Part shown: positions 42,073 to 50,622 of the stretch, in pieces
How positions within the stretch are numbered: position 1 is the stretch's first letter
Layout of the letters: each line of letters starts with the position of its first letter
Source of the DNA: Falsiroseomonas sp051860665
GTDB lineage: Bacteria; Pseudomonadota; Alphaproteobacteria; Acetobacterales; Acetobacteraceae
Assembly: GCF_051860665.1 (NCBI RefSeq)
Contig: NZ_JBHYDM010000006.1
Coordinates: 62,001-126,000 of the forward strand
DNA length: 64,000 nucleotides
Reading direction: 5' to 3'
The notes under the pieces: generated by a model
Database searches by the model: none
What the model saw: the letters and a program-made list of their open reading frames with translations, nothing else
Told to the model about the DNA's origin: nothing
Made by a program: the position numbers and the translations under genes

Positions 42073-43401
42073 TCAGGGAAGCAGGGTATCGAGTGCTGCC
42101 GCCGGGGCGCCATCGGGCAAGGCGAGCGTCGCGGCGATGATCGCCTCGATCCGCGCCGCCGGCACGCCTACGCTGGCCATCAGCATGCGCGCCTTGTCGA
42201 GGATGCGCGCCTGGGGCAGCGGGTTCTCGGGGTCACCCAGCGCATCCTGCACGATGGCCTGGCGCTTGCGGCCATCGGCCAGCGTGACGGTGACGGCGGC
42301 GCCGTAGCGCAGCGGATAGGCGTCGTGCAGCGCCTGGTCCTGGCGCAGCGTCACGCGCGCCCGCAGCGCGGCGAGTTCGGCATCCTGGTAGCCGGCGGGG
42401 GTGAAGGCGGCGAGCGGCGGCGGGCCATCGCGCAGCGCCACGGCCACCGCATGCTGCAGTGAGAACTTGGACTGCACCACGCTCTCGGGCGTCACGCGGT
42501 CGCAGAAGGCGATGGCGTCGCCATAGCTGGCGACCTCCACCGCCGCGATGTCCCGCAGCGGAATGCCGTGCAGCTCCAGCGCCGCATCGATGCTGGCATG
42601 GCAGTGGCGGCAGGCGGGCCAGGGCTTGAAGCTGGTGGCATGCACCATCCAGGGGGCGTCGGGCTCCGCCAGCACGCGGTGCGGCCGCGCATCGGGTGCG
42701 AGGCCGGCGAAGACGCCGAAGGCGCCTTCCAGGATCTCCCGCGGGCCGGTCAGGCCGTCGGCCGCCAGCAGCGCGGCCTCCAGCCCCATCACCGCGGCGC
42801 GCGCGGTGTGCAGCTGCTTCGTCATCACCGGCTCCGACCGGCATTGCCAGACGCCGCCCGCCTGGGTGCCGGCATTGCCCAGCGCCCAGACCGTCGCGCT
42901 GTCATCCAGCCCGAGCAGCGAGGCCGCCGCCGCCGCCGCCCCGAAGGGGCCGCAGCTCGCCGTGGGGTGGAACTGGCGGTAATGCGCCGGGCCCATCGCG
43001 CGGCCGATGCGGATTTCCGCCTCATAGCCGCGCAGGATGGCATCCAGCAGCGCCACGCCGTCCGCACCGCGCTCGGTGGCCAGCGCCAAGGCGGTGGGGG
43101 CGATGACGGGGCCGGGATGCAGGATCGCCTCCCGGTGCACATCGTCCATCTCCAGCACATTGCCGAAGGCGCCATTGGCGAATGCGGCGTCCCGCGCGCG
43201 GGCCATTCCGCCGCCGATGATGCGGGCCGCACCCGCCGGCTGCCGCGCGGCATGGGCGCGGAAGACGCCGCCCGTCTCGCTGGCCGCGCCGGCGACCGCG
43301 CAGCCGATCCAGTCCAGCAGGTGCAGCGCCGCGCGTTCGCGATCGGCCCGCGCGATCGGGCGATGCAGCAGCGCGACCAGATCCTCGGTCAGTGACGGCA
43401 A
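42073..43401 (-). CDS. MmgE/PrpD-family protein 1
   Basis: 442 residues. Family features are the N-terminal helical domain with LHLLDWIGCAVAGAASETGG, FANGAFGNVLEMDDVHREAILHPGPVIAPTALALAT and FKPWPACRHCHASIDAALEL. The family covers 2-methylcitrate dehydratase, cis-aconitate decarboxylase and iminodisuccinate epimerase, so the reaction is open. A TTG start at 43401 is used because no ATG or GTG is available near the family N-terminus; the ribosome site is weak. The gene shares a divergent spacer, with a GntR-type operator, with the acetyl-CoA hydrolase/transferase-family gene. It leads the MmgE-PaaK-amidase operon. Confidence 0.87.
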   Translation of the reverse strand: MPSLTEDLVALLHRPIARADRERAALHLLDWIGCAVAGAASETGGVFRAHAARQPAGAARIIGGGMARARDAAFANGAFGNVLEMDDVHREAILHPGPVIAPTALALATERGADGVALLDAILRGYEAEIRIGRAMGPAHYRQFHPTASCGPFGAAAAAASLLGLDDSATVWALGNAGTQAGGVWQCRSEPVMTKQLHTARAAVMGLEAALLAADGLTGPREILEGAFGVFAGLAPDARPHRVLAEPDAPWMVHATSFKPWPACRHCHASIDAALELHGIPLRDIAAVEVASYGDAIAFCDRVTPESVVQSKFSLQHAVAVALRDGPPPLAAFTPAGYQDAELAALRARVTLRQDQALHDAYPLRYGAAVTVTLADGRKRQAIVQDALGDPENPLPQARILDKARMLMASVGVPAARIEAIIAATLALPDGAPAAALDTLLP

Positions 43402-43414
43402 TGGCGAGATCCCG

Positions 43415-43443
43415 TTGGACAGAGAACTTGTCCGGACATATCA
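43415..43443 (+). promoter_or_regulatory. Promoter with embedded GntR-type operator for the CoA-transferase gene
   Basis: TTGGAC (43415-43420) and ATATCA (43438-43443) are 17 bases apart. The one-mismatch operator TTGTCCGGACAT (43428-43439) fills the 3' part of the spacer and touches the -10. Binding there would block RNA polymerase. Confidence 0.6.
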
Positions 43444-43460
43444 ACGGAAGCATGCTCGCC

Positions 43461-44681
43461 ATGCAAGCCATCTCGCCCGCCTCTTTCGTCGCCGCGCTGC
43501 CGTCAGGCCTGCGCATCTTCATCGCCGGCTGCGGTGGGGAGCCGGATGCGGTGCTGGATGCAATGGGACCGATGCCCGGCAGCACGCTGATCGCGCTGCC
43601 CGTGCCCGGCGTGAACCGTCGCGACCTTTCCGCCATCGCCCCGGTGGAGGCGGCCTTCATGACGCCGGAGCTGCGCCCGGGGCTGGCCGCGGGCCGGGTA
43701 CGCTATCTGCCGCTGCACTACTCGGCGGCCGAGGCCTGGCTGCGTGGCCCGGCGCGGGCCGAGATGGCCATTTTTCGATGCGCCGCTCCGCGTAATGGCA
43801 GCGTGTCCCTCGCGCTGGCGCATGACTTCGTCCCGGCGCTGGTCGCCGCCGGCGCAAAGCTTGTCGCTGTCGTCGATCCCGCGCTGCCGGATGTGCCGGA
43901 TGGCGTGCGCCTGCCGCTCGACTGGCTGCATGCGATGGTCGACGGACCCTCCGCCAATCCCCTGCTGCCGATGGAGGAACCTGGCGAGGCGCTGAAGGCG
44001 CTGGCGCGGCATGCGGCGGGGCTGGTGCGGGATGGCGATACGGTCCAGGCCGGGATCGGCACGGCCGCCGCCGCCGTGCTCGGCGCGCTGCGGGACCATC
44101 GGCGGCTGCGCTTCCATGCCGGCACGCTTTCGGACGCCGTGCCGGCGCTGCTGGATGCGGGCGCGCTGGAGGCGGCGACGACCGGCACCGCACTCGGCAG
44201 CCAGGCGCTGTACGACCGGCTGGCGCGGGAGCCGCGCATCGCCTTCCGCCCGGTGTCGGAGACGCATGACGCCGCGCGGCTCGCCGCGATCCCGCGCCTG
44301 GTCGCGATCAACGCGGCCGTGGAGGTGGACCTGCTGGGCCAGGCGAATTCGGAGATGATCGAGGGGCGGCAGGTTTCCGCCCATGGCGGTGTCGCCGATT
44401 TCGTGCGTGGCGCCCGGCGCAGCCCCGGCGGGCGTGCGGTGACGGCGCTGCTTTCCACCGGTCGTGGCGGACGCATCAGCCGCATCGTGCCGAGCCTCGC
44501 GGCCGGCACGCCCGTTTCCATCACGCGCGCCGATATCGATGTGGTGGTGACGGAGCACGGCGTGGCGGAGCTGCGCCATGCCGATCTGGACCAGCGAGCG
44601 GAGCGGCTGATCGGCATCGCCGCGCCGCCCTTCCGCGATGCGCTGGCCAACCAGTGGGAGGCGATGCGTCGCGCGATGTAG
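43461..44681 (+). CDS. Acetyl-CoA hydrolase/CoA-transferase family protein
   Basis: 406 residues from the ATG at 43461, chosen because GGAAG lies 10 bases upstream and because earlier in-frame starts overlap the promoter/operator; an ATG at 43452 is the alternative. The second half carries the family hallmarks: LRFHAGTLSDAVPALLDAG, IPRLVAINAAVEVDLLGQANSEMI with the segment bearing the catalytic Glu, GGVADFVRGARRSPGG and VVVTEHGVAELRHADL. Members include 4-hydroxybutyrate, itaconate and succinate CoA-transferases. It could move CoA between the pathway acid and succinyl- or acetyl-CoA. It ends 2 bases from the converging CaiB gene. Confidence 0.85.
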   Translation: MQAISPASFVAALPSGLRIFIAGCGGEPDAVLDAMGPMPGSTLIALPVPGVNRRDLSAIAPVEAAFMTPELRPGLAAGRVRYLPLHYSAAEAWLRGPARAEMAIFRCAAPRNGSVSLALAHDFVPALVAAGAKLVAVVDPALPDVPDGVRLPLDWLHAMVDGPSANPLLPMEEPGEALKALARHAAGLVRDGDTVQAGIGTAAAAVLGALRDHRRLRFHAGTLSDAVPALLDAGALEAATTGTALGSQALYDRLAREPRIAFRPVSETHDAARLAAIPRLVAINAAVEVDLLGQANSEMIEGRQVSAHGGVADFVRGARRSPGGRAVTALLSTGRGGRISRIVPSLAAGTPVSITRADIDVVVTEHGVAELRHADLDQRAERLIGIAAPPFRDALANQWEAMRRAM

Positions 44682-44683
44682 CG

Positions 44684-45811
44684 CTACCGCGAAAGCCGTC
44701 GCCGCGCCTCCGCCAGCACCTCCGCGGTATGCTCGCCCAGCGCGGGCAGGCGGGGGTTCAGCTGGCCGGGTTCGTCGCGGAATTTGATGGGCAGGCCGAT
44801 GTGCAGATGCCCGTCCTCATCCCGCACCAGCATCTGCCGCGCCGCGACCTGCGACCCTGCAAAAGCTTCCTTCAGGTCGAGCACCGGCGCGAAGCAGACG
44901 TCACGGCCGGCGAACCAGGCCTCCCATTCATCGCGTGTGCGCGTGCCAAAGGTCTCGCGCAGGAAGGCCTGGGCGGCTTCGTGTCCGGGGCCGGGCGGGC
45001 CGGAGGCGCCGGGGATCAGGTCCGGCCGGTCCAGCGCGTGCAGCAGCGTCTCGACGAATTTGTGTTCGGCGCCGCCCAGCACCACCCATTTGCCGTCGCT
45101 GGTCGGGTAGATGTTGTAGAAGGCACCGCCGCCCCATTGGCGTTCGTGCTTCACCACCGGCGCACGATCCTCGCCGAAGACCGCGCCTGTGGCATTGGGC
45201 AGCCAGGACAGGGTGGCGTCGAACATCGCCATGTCGATCACGTCGCCGCGGCCCGTGCTCTCCCGCCGCAGCAGCGCCATCAGGATGCCGGACAGTGCGA
45301 GCAGCGAGGCGGTAACATCCGCCACCGGAATGCCGGGATGGGTCGGCTTGCCATCCTGGCCGAGGTTCACGGAAAGCGTGCCGGCCAGCGCCTCCACCGC
45401 CAGGTCATGCGCGGGGCGGCGGCTTTCCGGGCCGTCCTGGCCGAAGGCGGAGATGGAGCAATAGACCAGGCGTGGGTTCAGCGCCGTCATGTCAGCCGCG
45501 CCGATGCCAAGCCGATCCGCGACGCCGGGCCGGAAAGCCTCCACCATCACGTCGCAGGTCAGCGCGATGTCGCGGAAGGCGACCAGATCCCCGGGCTTCT
45601 TCAGGTCCAGCACGATGGACTTCTTGCCGCGTCCGATATTGCGGAACCAGACGCTGTGTCCGCCGGCGCGCTGGCCGATGTTGCGCACAGGCTCGCCGCT
45701 CGGCGGTTCCAGCTTGATCACCTCGGCGCCGTGATCGGCCAGCACCGTGGTGAGGTAGGGACCCGGCAGGAACAGCGACAGGTCCAGCACGCGGATGCCC
45801 TGCAGCTTCAT
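44684..45811 (-). CDS. CaiB/BaiF-family (class III) CoA-transferase 1
   Basis: 375 residues. The N-terminal Rossmann part begins LQGIRVLDLSLFLPGPYLTTVLADHGAEVIKLEPP. The catalytic Asp is in RRPAHDLAVEALAG (about 145). The adenine-binding and interlocked-dimer segments include YCSISAFGQDGPES and YNIYPTSDGKWVVLGG. Class III enzymes exchange CoA between carboxylic acids. A second paralogue lies 2 bases upstream; such proteins interlock as dimers, so the two may form a heterodimer or serve two acids. Confidence 0.9.
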   Translation of the reverse strand: MKLQGIRVLDLSLFLPGPYLTTVLADHGAEVIKLEPPSGEPVRNIGQRAGGHSVWFRNIGRGKKSIVLDLKKPGDLVAFRDIALTCDVMVEAFRPGVADRLGIGAADMTALNPRLVYCSISAFGQDGPESRRPAHDLAVEALAGTLSVNLGQDGKPTHPGIPVADVTASLLALSGILMALLRRESTGRGDVIDMAMFDATLSWLPNATGAVFGEDRAPVVKHERQWGGGAFYNIYPTSDGKWVVLGGAEHKFVETLLHALDRPDLIPGASGPPGPGHEAAQAFLRETFGTRTRDEWEAWFAGRDVCFAPVLDLKEAFAGSQVAARQMLVRDEDGHLHIGLPIKFRDEPGQLNPRLPALGEHTAEVLAEARRRLSR

Positions 45812-45813
45812 GG

Positions 45814-47076
45814 TCAGACCGCCCCCAGCGCCCGCAACTGGGCGATTTCCGATTCCGTGTAGCCTGCTTCGGCCAGCACCGCCGCGCTATCGGCGCCATG
45901 GGCGGGGGCGGCGCGGCCCGGCAGGCGCTGCCCATCCAGCCGGATGGCGCTGGCCACCACCTTGAGGTTGTCGCGCGCGGGATGCGGCAGGTCCAGAACG
46001 CCGCCCTGGGCGCGGAAATAGGGATTGTCCAGCGCCTCCGCCAGGCTGAGCACGGGCGCCACCGGCACCTTGCCCGCCAGCGCCTCCACCCATTGCGCGG
46101 AACTGCGCGCGCGCATCACCGGATCGAGCGCGCGCATGAGATCCTCGCGATTGGCCAGCCGATCATCGAAGCCCTTGAAGCGCGGGTCGGCGACGAGGTC
46201 CGGCACGCCGGCGATCTGGCAGAAGCTTCGCCAGAAGCCCGGCTTGATGCACATGACGAAGACATGGCCATCGACCGTCGGGAACATCTCGCAGGGCACG
46301 ACGGAGGGATGCCCGCCACGCGGCCGCCGCGGCACCACGGTGCCGTCGTTCAGATACCAGGTGGCGACATAGGTCAGGTTCTGCATCGCCACGTCGTAGA
46401 GCGACACATCCATGTCGCAGCCCCGCCCGCTGGCGCGCGCCCCCATCACGCCGGCGAGCAGCGCGGTGGCGGCGGTGAGGCCGGAGAGGAAATCCACCAG
46501 CGACAGGCCGGCGCGGGCTGGCAGCGCATCCGGCTCGCCGGTCATGGCGCAGAAGCCGGCCTCGGCCTGCGCCAGATAGTCATAGGCGGGCCAGGCGGCG
46601 CGCGGGCCGGTGCGGCCATAGCCGGAGAGATGGACGCAGACGATGCCGGGCTTCACCTGCCCGAGCGCGGCATAATCCAGGCCGAGCTTCGCCGGCAGGT
46701 CTCCGCGCAGGTTGTTCAGCACCGCATCGGCCTCCCGCACCAGGCGGTGCAGCGCGTCCCGCGCGCCGGGCTTGCGCAGGTCGAGCGTCAGGCTGCGCTT
46801 GTTGCGGTTGAAGGTCTGGAAGTACTGGCTGTCATTCTCGCCCAGCGCATGGCCGCCGGTGTGACGCGCGATATCGCCGGGCAACTCGCCCTCGGTCGCC
46901 GGCTGTTCCACCTTCACCACCTCCGCGCCCAGGTCGGCGAGGTTCATGGTGGCGAAGGGGCCGGCGCCGAACTGCTCGAAGCTGATGATGCGCAGCCCGG
47001 TAAGCGGAAGCCTTGGTTGGCGGGGTCGATTCAGACCTTCGCGGCCTTCGCCGCTGCGGTCATCGGACCCGCTCAC
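45814..47076 (-). CDS. CaiB/BaiF-family (class III) CoA-transferase 2
   Basis: 420 residues from a GTG at 47076 that overlaps the acyl-CoA dehydrogenase stop (GTGA); the open frame runs further upstream but into that gene. Family segments are LPLTGLRIISFEQFGAGPFATMNLADLGAEVVKVEQP, the catalytic Asp in WPAYDYLAQAEAGFCAMTG, and VCVHLSGYGRTGPRA. It has an N-terminal extension of about 27 residues (MSGSDDRSGEGREG) rich in charged residues. It follows the acyl-CoA dehydrogenase and precedes paralogue 1 by 2 bases. Confidence 0.9.
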   Translation of the reverse strand: MSGSDDRSGEGREGLNRPRQPRLPLTGLRIISFEQFGAGPFATMNLADLGAEVVKVEQPATEGELPGDIARHTGGHALGENDSQYFQTFNRNKRSLTLDLRKPGARDALHRLVREADAVLNNLRGDLPAKLGLDYAALGQVKPGIVCVHLSGYGRTGPRAAWPAYDYLAQAEAGFCAMTGEPDALPARAGLSLVDFLSGLTAATALLAGVMGARASGRGCDMDVSLYDVAMQNLTYVATWYLNDGTVVPRRPRGGHPSVVPCEMFPTVDGHVFVMCIKPGFWRSFCQIAGVPDLVADPRFKGFDDRLANREDLMRALDPVMRARSSAQWVEALAGKVPVAPVLSLAEALDNPYFRAQGGVLDLPHPARDNLKVVASAIRLDGQRLPGRAAPAHGADSAAVLAEAGYTESEIAQLRALGAV

Positions 47077-48242
47077 GCCGGAAACCGCTCGACCAGCTGC
47101 TTGGCGATGATGATGCGCTGGATCTCGTTCGTGCCCTCTCCGATGCACATCAGCGGTGCATCGCGATAGTAGCGCTCCACATGGTATTCCTTGGAATAGC
47201 CATAGCCGCCATGGATGCGCAGCGCCTCCAGGCTGTTCTCCACCGCGGCCTCGCTGGCGAAGTATTTCGCCATGCCGGCCTCCATGTCGCAGCGCAGGCC
47301 GGCATCGTAGATGCGCGCCGCGTCATAGGTCAGCAGCCGCGCGGCCTGCACGCGCGTGGCCATCTCGCCGAGCTTGAGCTGGATGGCCTGGTGCTCGCAG
47401 ATCGGCTTGCCCATGGTTTTCCGGATCTGGCTGTAGCGGACGGAATCCATCAGCGCGGCGGAAGCCAGGCCGCAGCCGCGGGCCGCCACATTGATGCGGC
47501 CCAGCTCCAGCCCGCCCAGCGCCGTCTGCAGGCCTTGGCCCTCGATGCCGCCGATCAGGTTGGCGGCGGGCACGCGGTAGTCGTCGAAGACCAGCTCGGC
47601 GCTGTCGATGCCCTTGTAGCCCAGCTTCTCCAGCTTCTTGGAAACGGTGAAGCCGGGGCCCTTCGGCGCCAGCAGCATGGACATGCCCTTGTGGCGCGGC
47701 TTCGCCTCGCTGTCCGTCTTCACCAGCAGCGCGAAGCAGGAGCCGTGGATGCCGTTGCTGATCCAGGTCTTGGTGCCGTTGACTATATAATCGTCGCCAT
47801 CGCGTACCGCGCGGGTGCGGATCGCCTGCAGGTCGGTGCCGCAATCCGGCTCGGTCAGCGCCAGACCGCCGCGGATTTCGCCGCTGGCGAATTTCGGCAG
47901 CCATTCCGCCTTCTGCGCCGGCGTGCCGAGGCGGGAGACGCAGGCGGCCATGATCAGGTGGCTGTTGAAGATGCCGGAGAGCGACATCCACACTTCCGCG
48001 ATCTTCTCGACGATCTTCGCATAGACCGTGGCCGAGAGGCCGAGCCCGCCATACTCCACCGGGATGGTGGCGCCGAACAGGCCGAGCTCCTTCATCTGCT
48101 CGACCATCTCGGCCGGCCATTCATCCGCATGTTCCAGCCGCAGCACATGCGGGCGCACGTCGCGGTCCAGCCACTTGGCGATGGTGTCGAGGAGGGCGGC
48201 CTCCTCCTCGGCTTCGGCCGAGCGGGCGACATGCGTGTCCAT
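47073..48242 (-). CDS. Acyl-CoA dehydrogenase
   Basis: 389-residue flavoprotein that introduces an alpha-beta double bond into an acyl-CoA. FAD/substrate motifs are GGLALTEPDCGTDLQAIRT (about 134-152), WISNGIHGSC, LGRINVAARGCGLASAA and EALRIHGGYGYSKEYHVERYYRDAPLMCIGEGTNEIQR. The Glu in IGEGTNE is at the usual catalytic-base position. The ATG at 48242 begins MDTHVARSAEAEEEAA; upstream codons overlap the operator. A perfect TTGTCCGGACAA (48264-48275) with -10 and -35 elements lies just ahead. It leads the operon with the two CaiB/BaiF genes. Confidence 0.92.
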   Translation of the reverse strand: MDTHVARSAEAEEEAALLDTIAKWLDRDVRPHVLRLEHADEWPAEMVEQMKELGLFGATIPVEYGGLGLSATVYAKIVEKIAEVWMSLSGIFNSHLIMAACVSRLGTPAQKAEWLPKFASGEIRGGLALTEPDCGTDLQAIRTRAVRDGDDYIVNGTKTWISNGIHGSCFALLVKTDSEAKPRHKGMSMLLAPKGPGFTVSKKLEKLGYKGIDSAELVFDDYRVPAANLIGGIEGQGLQTALGGLELGRINVAARGCGLASAALMDSVRYSQIRKTMGKPICEHQAIQLKLGEMATRVQAARLLTYDAARIYDAGLRCDMEAGMAKYFASEAAVENSLEALRIHGGYGYSKEYHVERYYRDAPLMCIGEGTNEIQRIIIAKQLVERFPA

Positions 48243-48263
48243 TCCGGCGATCCCCGTTGCAAC

Positions 48264-48302
48264 TTGTCCGGACAAATATCGGCCTGGACCGCCCCGCGTC
48301 AA
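48264..48302 (-). promoter_or_regulatory. Promoter and perfect GntR-type operator of the acyl-CoA dehydrogenase operon
   Basis: On the minus strand TTGACG (48302-48297) and GATATT (48280-48275) are 16 bases apart. The perfect palindrome TTGTCCGGACAA (48264-48275) begins at the last base of the -10. The start codon is 22 bases further on. Confidence 0.75.
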
Positions 48303-49681
48303 GCTTTCCCTGCGACCGTCGCAACCAGTTCCGAGACATCCCGCAACTGCTCCACCTGCGCCACCAGGTTGCGCAGCGCCGTGGCCCGGGCCTCCGCCAC
48401 TGGCGGCACGGCGTGGCGGCAGCAGCGGAAGAATTTTTCCTCATTCTCCGCCGCCGTCAGGGGGACGGCGGGGTTGCCGTAGATGCGGGGCAGGGTGATG
48501 GCGTGGCTCTGGCCGGAGGTCAGCCGCACCTCCACCACTTGCGGGTCGAGTGTGTTCTGGTCCGTATTGCCATCCGGCTCCAGCCGCACGAGCGCGGCGT
48601 AACGGTGCACATCGGGGTCGCGCAGCGCCTCGCCGCGAAAATCCGGCACGTCGCAGCGGCCCTTGGCGAGGAAGACGCCGGCGACGAAGGGCAGGCAGAG
48701 CTTGGCGTAGTTGGAGGCCGGGTCGGGCACATCCGGCCGCCCGACCAGGCGCAGCACCAGCGGCGGCGCGCGGCACACCACCTCCGCCACCTGCGCCGCC
48801 GCAAAGCCGTGCTGCGCCATCAGGTCGCGCAGCCCATGCACCACGCCATGGGTCAGCCGGCCGGAGGGGAAGGGCTTGTGCGACAGCTTTTCGATCTGCC
48901 ATTCGCGGCCGAGAAGGCTCGTGACCCGTTCGGGATGCACATCCTGCTCGATCAGCGAAAAGTAGCCGTAGCGGCCGGTGAAGACGTCAAGGGGACCCTG
49001 CATGCCGGCGGCGGCGAGATCCGTCGCCGCGATGGCGCCACGCGCATTGAAGCCGATCTGCAAGCCGAGCAGCGGCGAGCCTTCCAGATGCGCCTGCAGA
49101 TTGCCGCTGGTCTGGCCATACATATGGCCGAAGGCGCTGCGCGTGGTCGCGACATCGAATCTGGCAAGGTTCGCGATGGCCGCCGTGGCCCCGAAGCCGC
49201 CGGCCGTCGCCGGGCGGAAGAAGCGCAGCGCGGAATCGGTGGCGACGCCGAGCAGACCGGCCGTATCCACGCCCACCGCCATGGCGGCCAGGAAGCGGTC
49301 GCCGGAAACCGGCCGGCCTCGCGCTGCCTCCCGCTCCGACCATGCGAAAAGCGCGGAAAGCAGCGTCGCCATCGGGTGCACCACCGCGCGCTCATGCACG
49401 CAGTCGAATTCCAGGCAGTGGATCAGATAGGCATTGACGATGGCCGCCGAGCCCGCGGACATCCGCCGCGCGCCAAGCCAGGCCGTTGCCTCCTCCCCCG
49501 GTCCCCATTGCGCGGCGAGGTCCAGCACCGTCTGCACATTGGCGCCGCTGCTGCCGGCGATCGCCACACCCAGCGTATCCAGCAGGAAGGTTTTTGCGGA
49601 GGCGATGGCGGCGGGCGAAAGATCCGCATGCCGGGTGCGGACGGCGTGGCTGGCAAAAGCTTCGGCCAGGTCCTGGGTCAT
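48299..49681 (-). CDS. MmgE/PrpD-family protein 2
   Basis: 460 residues, a second, clearly different member of the family. Features are the helical N-terminus with FLLDTLGVAIAGSSGANVQTVLDLA, IVNAYLIHCLEFDCVHERAVVHPMATLLSALFAW, the His-rich segments lining the active site, and KPFPSGRLTHGVVHGL. The ATG overlaps the deacetylase stop (ATGA), so the pair is co-translated under the 50577-50588 operator. Reaction unknown; the coupling with an imide- or amide-type hydrolase may mean that it acts on the product of that enzyme. Confidence 0.87.
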   Translation of the reverse strand: MTQDLAEAFASHAVRTRHADLSPAAIASAKTFLLDTLGVAIAGSSGANVQTVLDLAAQWGPGEEATAWLGARRMSAGSAAIVNAYLIHCLEFDCVHERAVVHPMATLLSALFAWSEREAARGRPVSGDRFLAAMAVGVDTAGLLGVATDSALRFFRPATAGGFGATAAIANLARFDVATTRSAFGHMYGQTSGNLQAHLEGSPLLGLQIGFNARGAIAATDLAAAGMQGPLDVFTGRYGYFSLIEQDVHPERVTSLLGREWQIEKLSHKPFPSGRLTHGVVHGLRDLMAQHGFAAAQVAEVVCRAPPLVLRLVGRPDVPDPASNYAKLCLPFVAGVFLAKGRCDVPDFRGEALRDPDVHRYAALVRLEPDGNTDQNTLDPQVVEVRLTSGQSHAITLPRIYGNPAVPLTAAENEEKFFRCCRHAVPPVAEARATALRNLVAQVEQLRDVSELVATVAGKA

Positions 49682-50562
49682 CGCGCTGCGGGCTCCGCCG
49701 GGGCTGGGGTGTGTTCAGCAAAGGCGCGCGCGATCTCGGTACGAGTCGCGAACCACACGCCGGGCTTGCTGCGCGCATGCTGCAGGAAGCGGCCGAAGGC
49801 ACCGATGCGGCCGGGCCGCCCGATGATGCGTAGATGCACGCCGAGCGACATCATGCGCGGCGCGGTCGCGCCTTCCTCCAACAGAACCTCGAAGGTCTCG
49901 ATCGCATAGTCCAGCCATTGCTGCGGCGTATAGCCGGGCGCCAGCCAGAACTTCATGTCGTTGCTGTCCAGCGCATAGGGCACGATGACGATGGCGCGCG
50001 GCCCGTCCTTCGTCTGCACCACATCCCAGCGCGGCACGTCGTCCGAGAAGTCATCCATGTGGTAGAGGAAGCCTTCCTCCGCCAGCGTCGTGCGCAGCCG
50101 CGGTGAGTGCAGATACCGGGAGAGCCAGCCGAGCGGGCGATGTCCCGCGGTCTGCCGGATGCTCTCCACCGCCTTGCGCACAAAATCGCGTTCCCGCGCC
50201 TCGTCGAAGGAGAACTGGTGCACCCACCGCCAGCCATGGCTGCAGGCCTCGTGCCCGCCGGCGGCGATCGCCTGACCGATCTCCGGCGCGCGTTCCAGCG
50301 CCTGGGCGGCGGCGGTGAAGGTGGCCTTCACCTCATGCTTCGCGAGCTGCGCCGCCACCCGTGGCCAACCCGCCCGGATGCCGTAGAGATAATTGGATTC
50401 ATTGGCATAGTTGCGGATCGGGATCTTCAGCGCCACGCCGAGCTCGTCCACCGGCTCCGGCCCCTTGTCGCCGTCCCGCACCGACATTTCGGCGCCTTCC
50501 TCGACATTGACGACGACGGACAAGGCGAGGCGGGCATCCTGGGGCCAAGGGGCTTGCGGCAT
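49678..50562 (-). CDS. PuuE-like polysaccharide-deacetylase-family hydrolase
   Basis: 294 residues. The sequence follows the PuuE (cofactor-free allantoinase) branch of the NodB fold: VVVNVEEGAEMS near the N-terminus (compare NYEEGGE in PuuE), YGIRAGWPRV, GGHEACSHGWRWVHQF, GWLSRYLHSPRLRTTLAEEGFLYHMDDFSDDVPRW. In this branch lie allantoinase and, from memory, bacterial cyclic imide hydrolases of nearly the same length. A cyclic amide or imide substrate is therefore more likely than a polysaccharide. The start is 15 bases from a perfect operator. An amidase in the same regulon could cleave the resulting half-amide (inference). Confidence 0.83.
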   Translation of the reverse strand: MPQAPWPQDARLALSVVVNVEEGAEMSVRDGDKGPEPVDELGVALKIPIRNYANESNYLYGIRAGWPRVAAQLAKHEVKATFTAAAQALERAPEIGQAIAAGGHEACSHGWRWVHQFSFDEARERDFVRKAVESIRQTAGHRPLGWLSRYLHSPRLRTTLAEEGFLYHMDDFSDDVPRWDVVQTKDGPRAIVIVPYALDSNDMKFWLAPGYTPQQWLDYAIETFEVLLEEGATAPRMMSLGVHLRIIGRPGRIGAFGRFLQHARSKPGVWFATRTEIARAFAEHTPAPAEPAAR

Positions 50563-50576
50563 GGGGCTACCTGATG

Positions 50577-50616
50577 TTGTCCGGACAAATCCTACCGAAG
50601 CGGCGTCGCGCGTAAA
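50577..50616 (-). promoter_or_regulatory. Promoter and perfect GntR-type operator of the deacetylase-MmgE/PrpD operon
   Basis: On the minus strand TTTACG (50616-50611) and TAGGAT (50594-50589) are 16 bases apart. The perfect TTGTCCGGACAA (50577-50588) abuts the -10 directly. Layout is the same as at the acyl-CoA dehydrogenase promoter. Confidence 0.72.
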
Positions 50617-50622
50617 GTCCCC

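Noticed and set aside
39402..44684. Overlapping convergent gene ends (39402-39415; 2-base gap at 44682) as annotation errors
   Set aside because: Both partners in each pair have full family-length proteins; short tail overlaps are ordinary in compact genomes.
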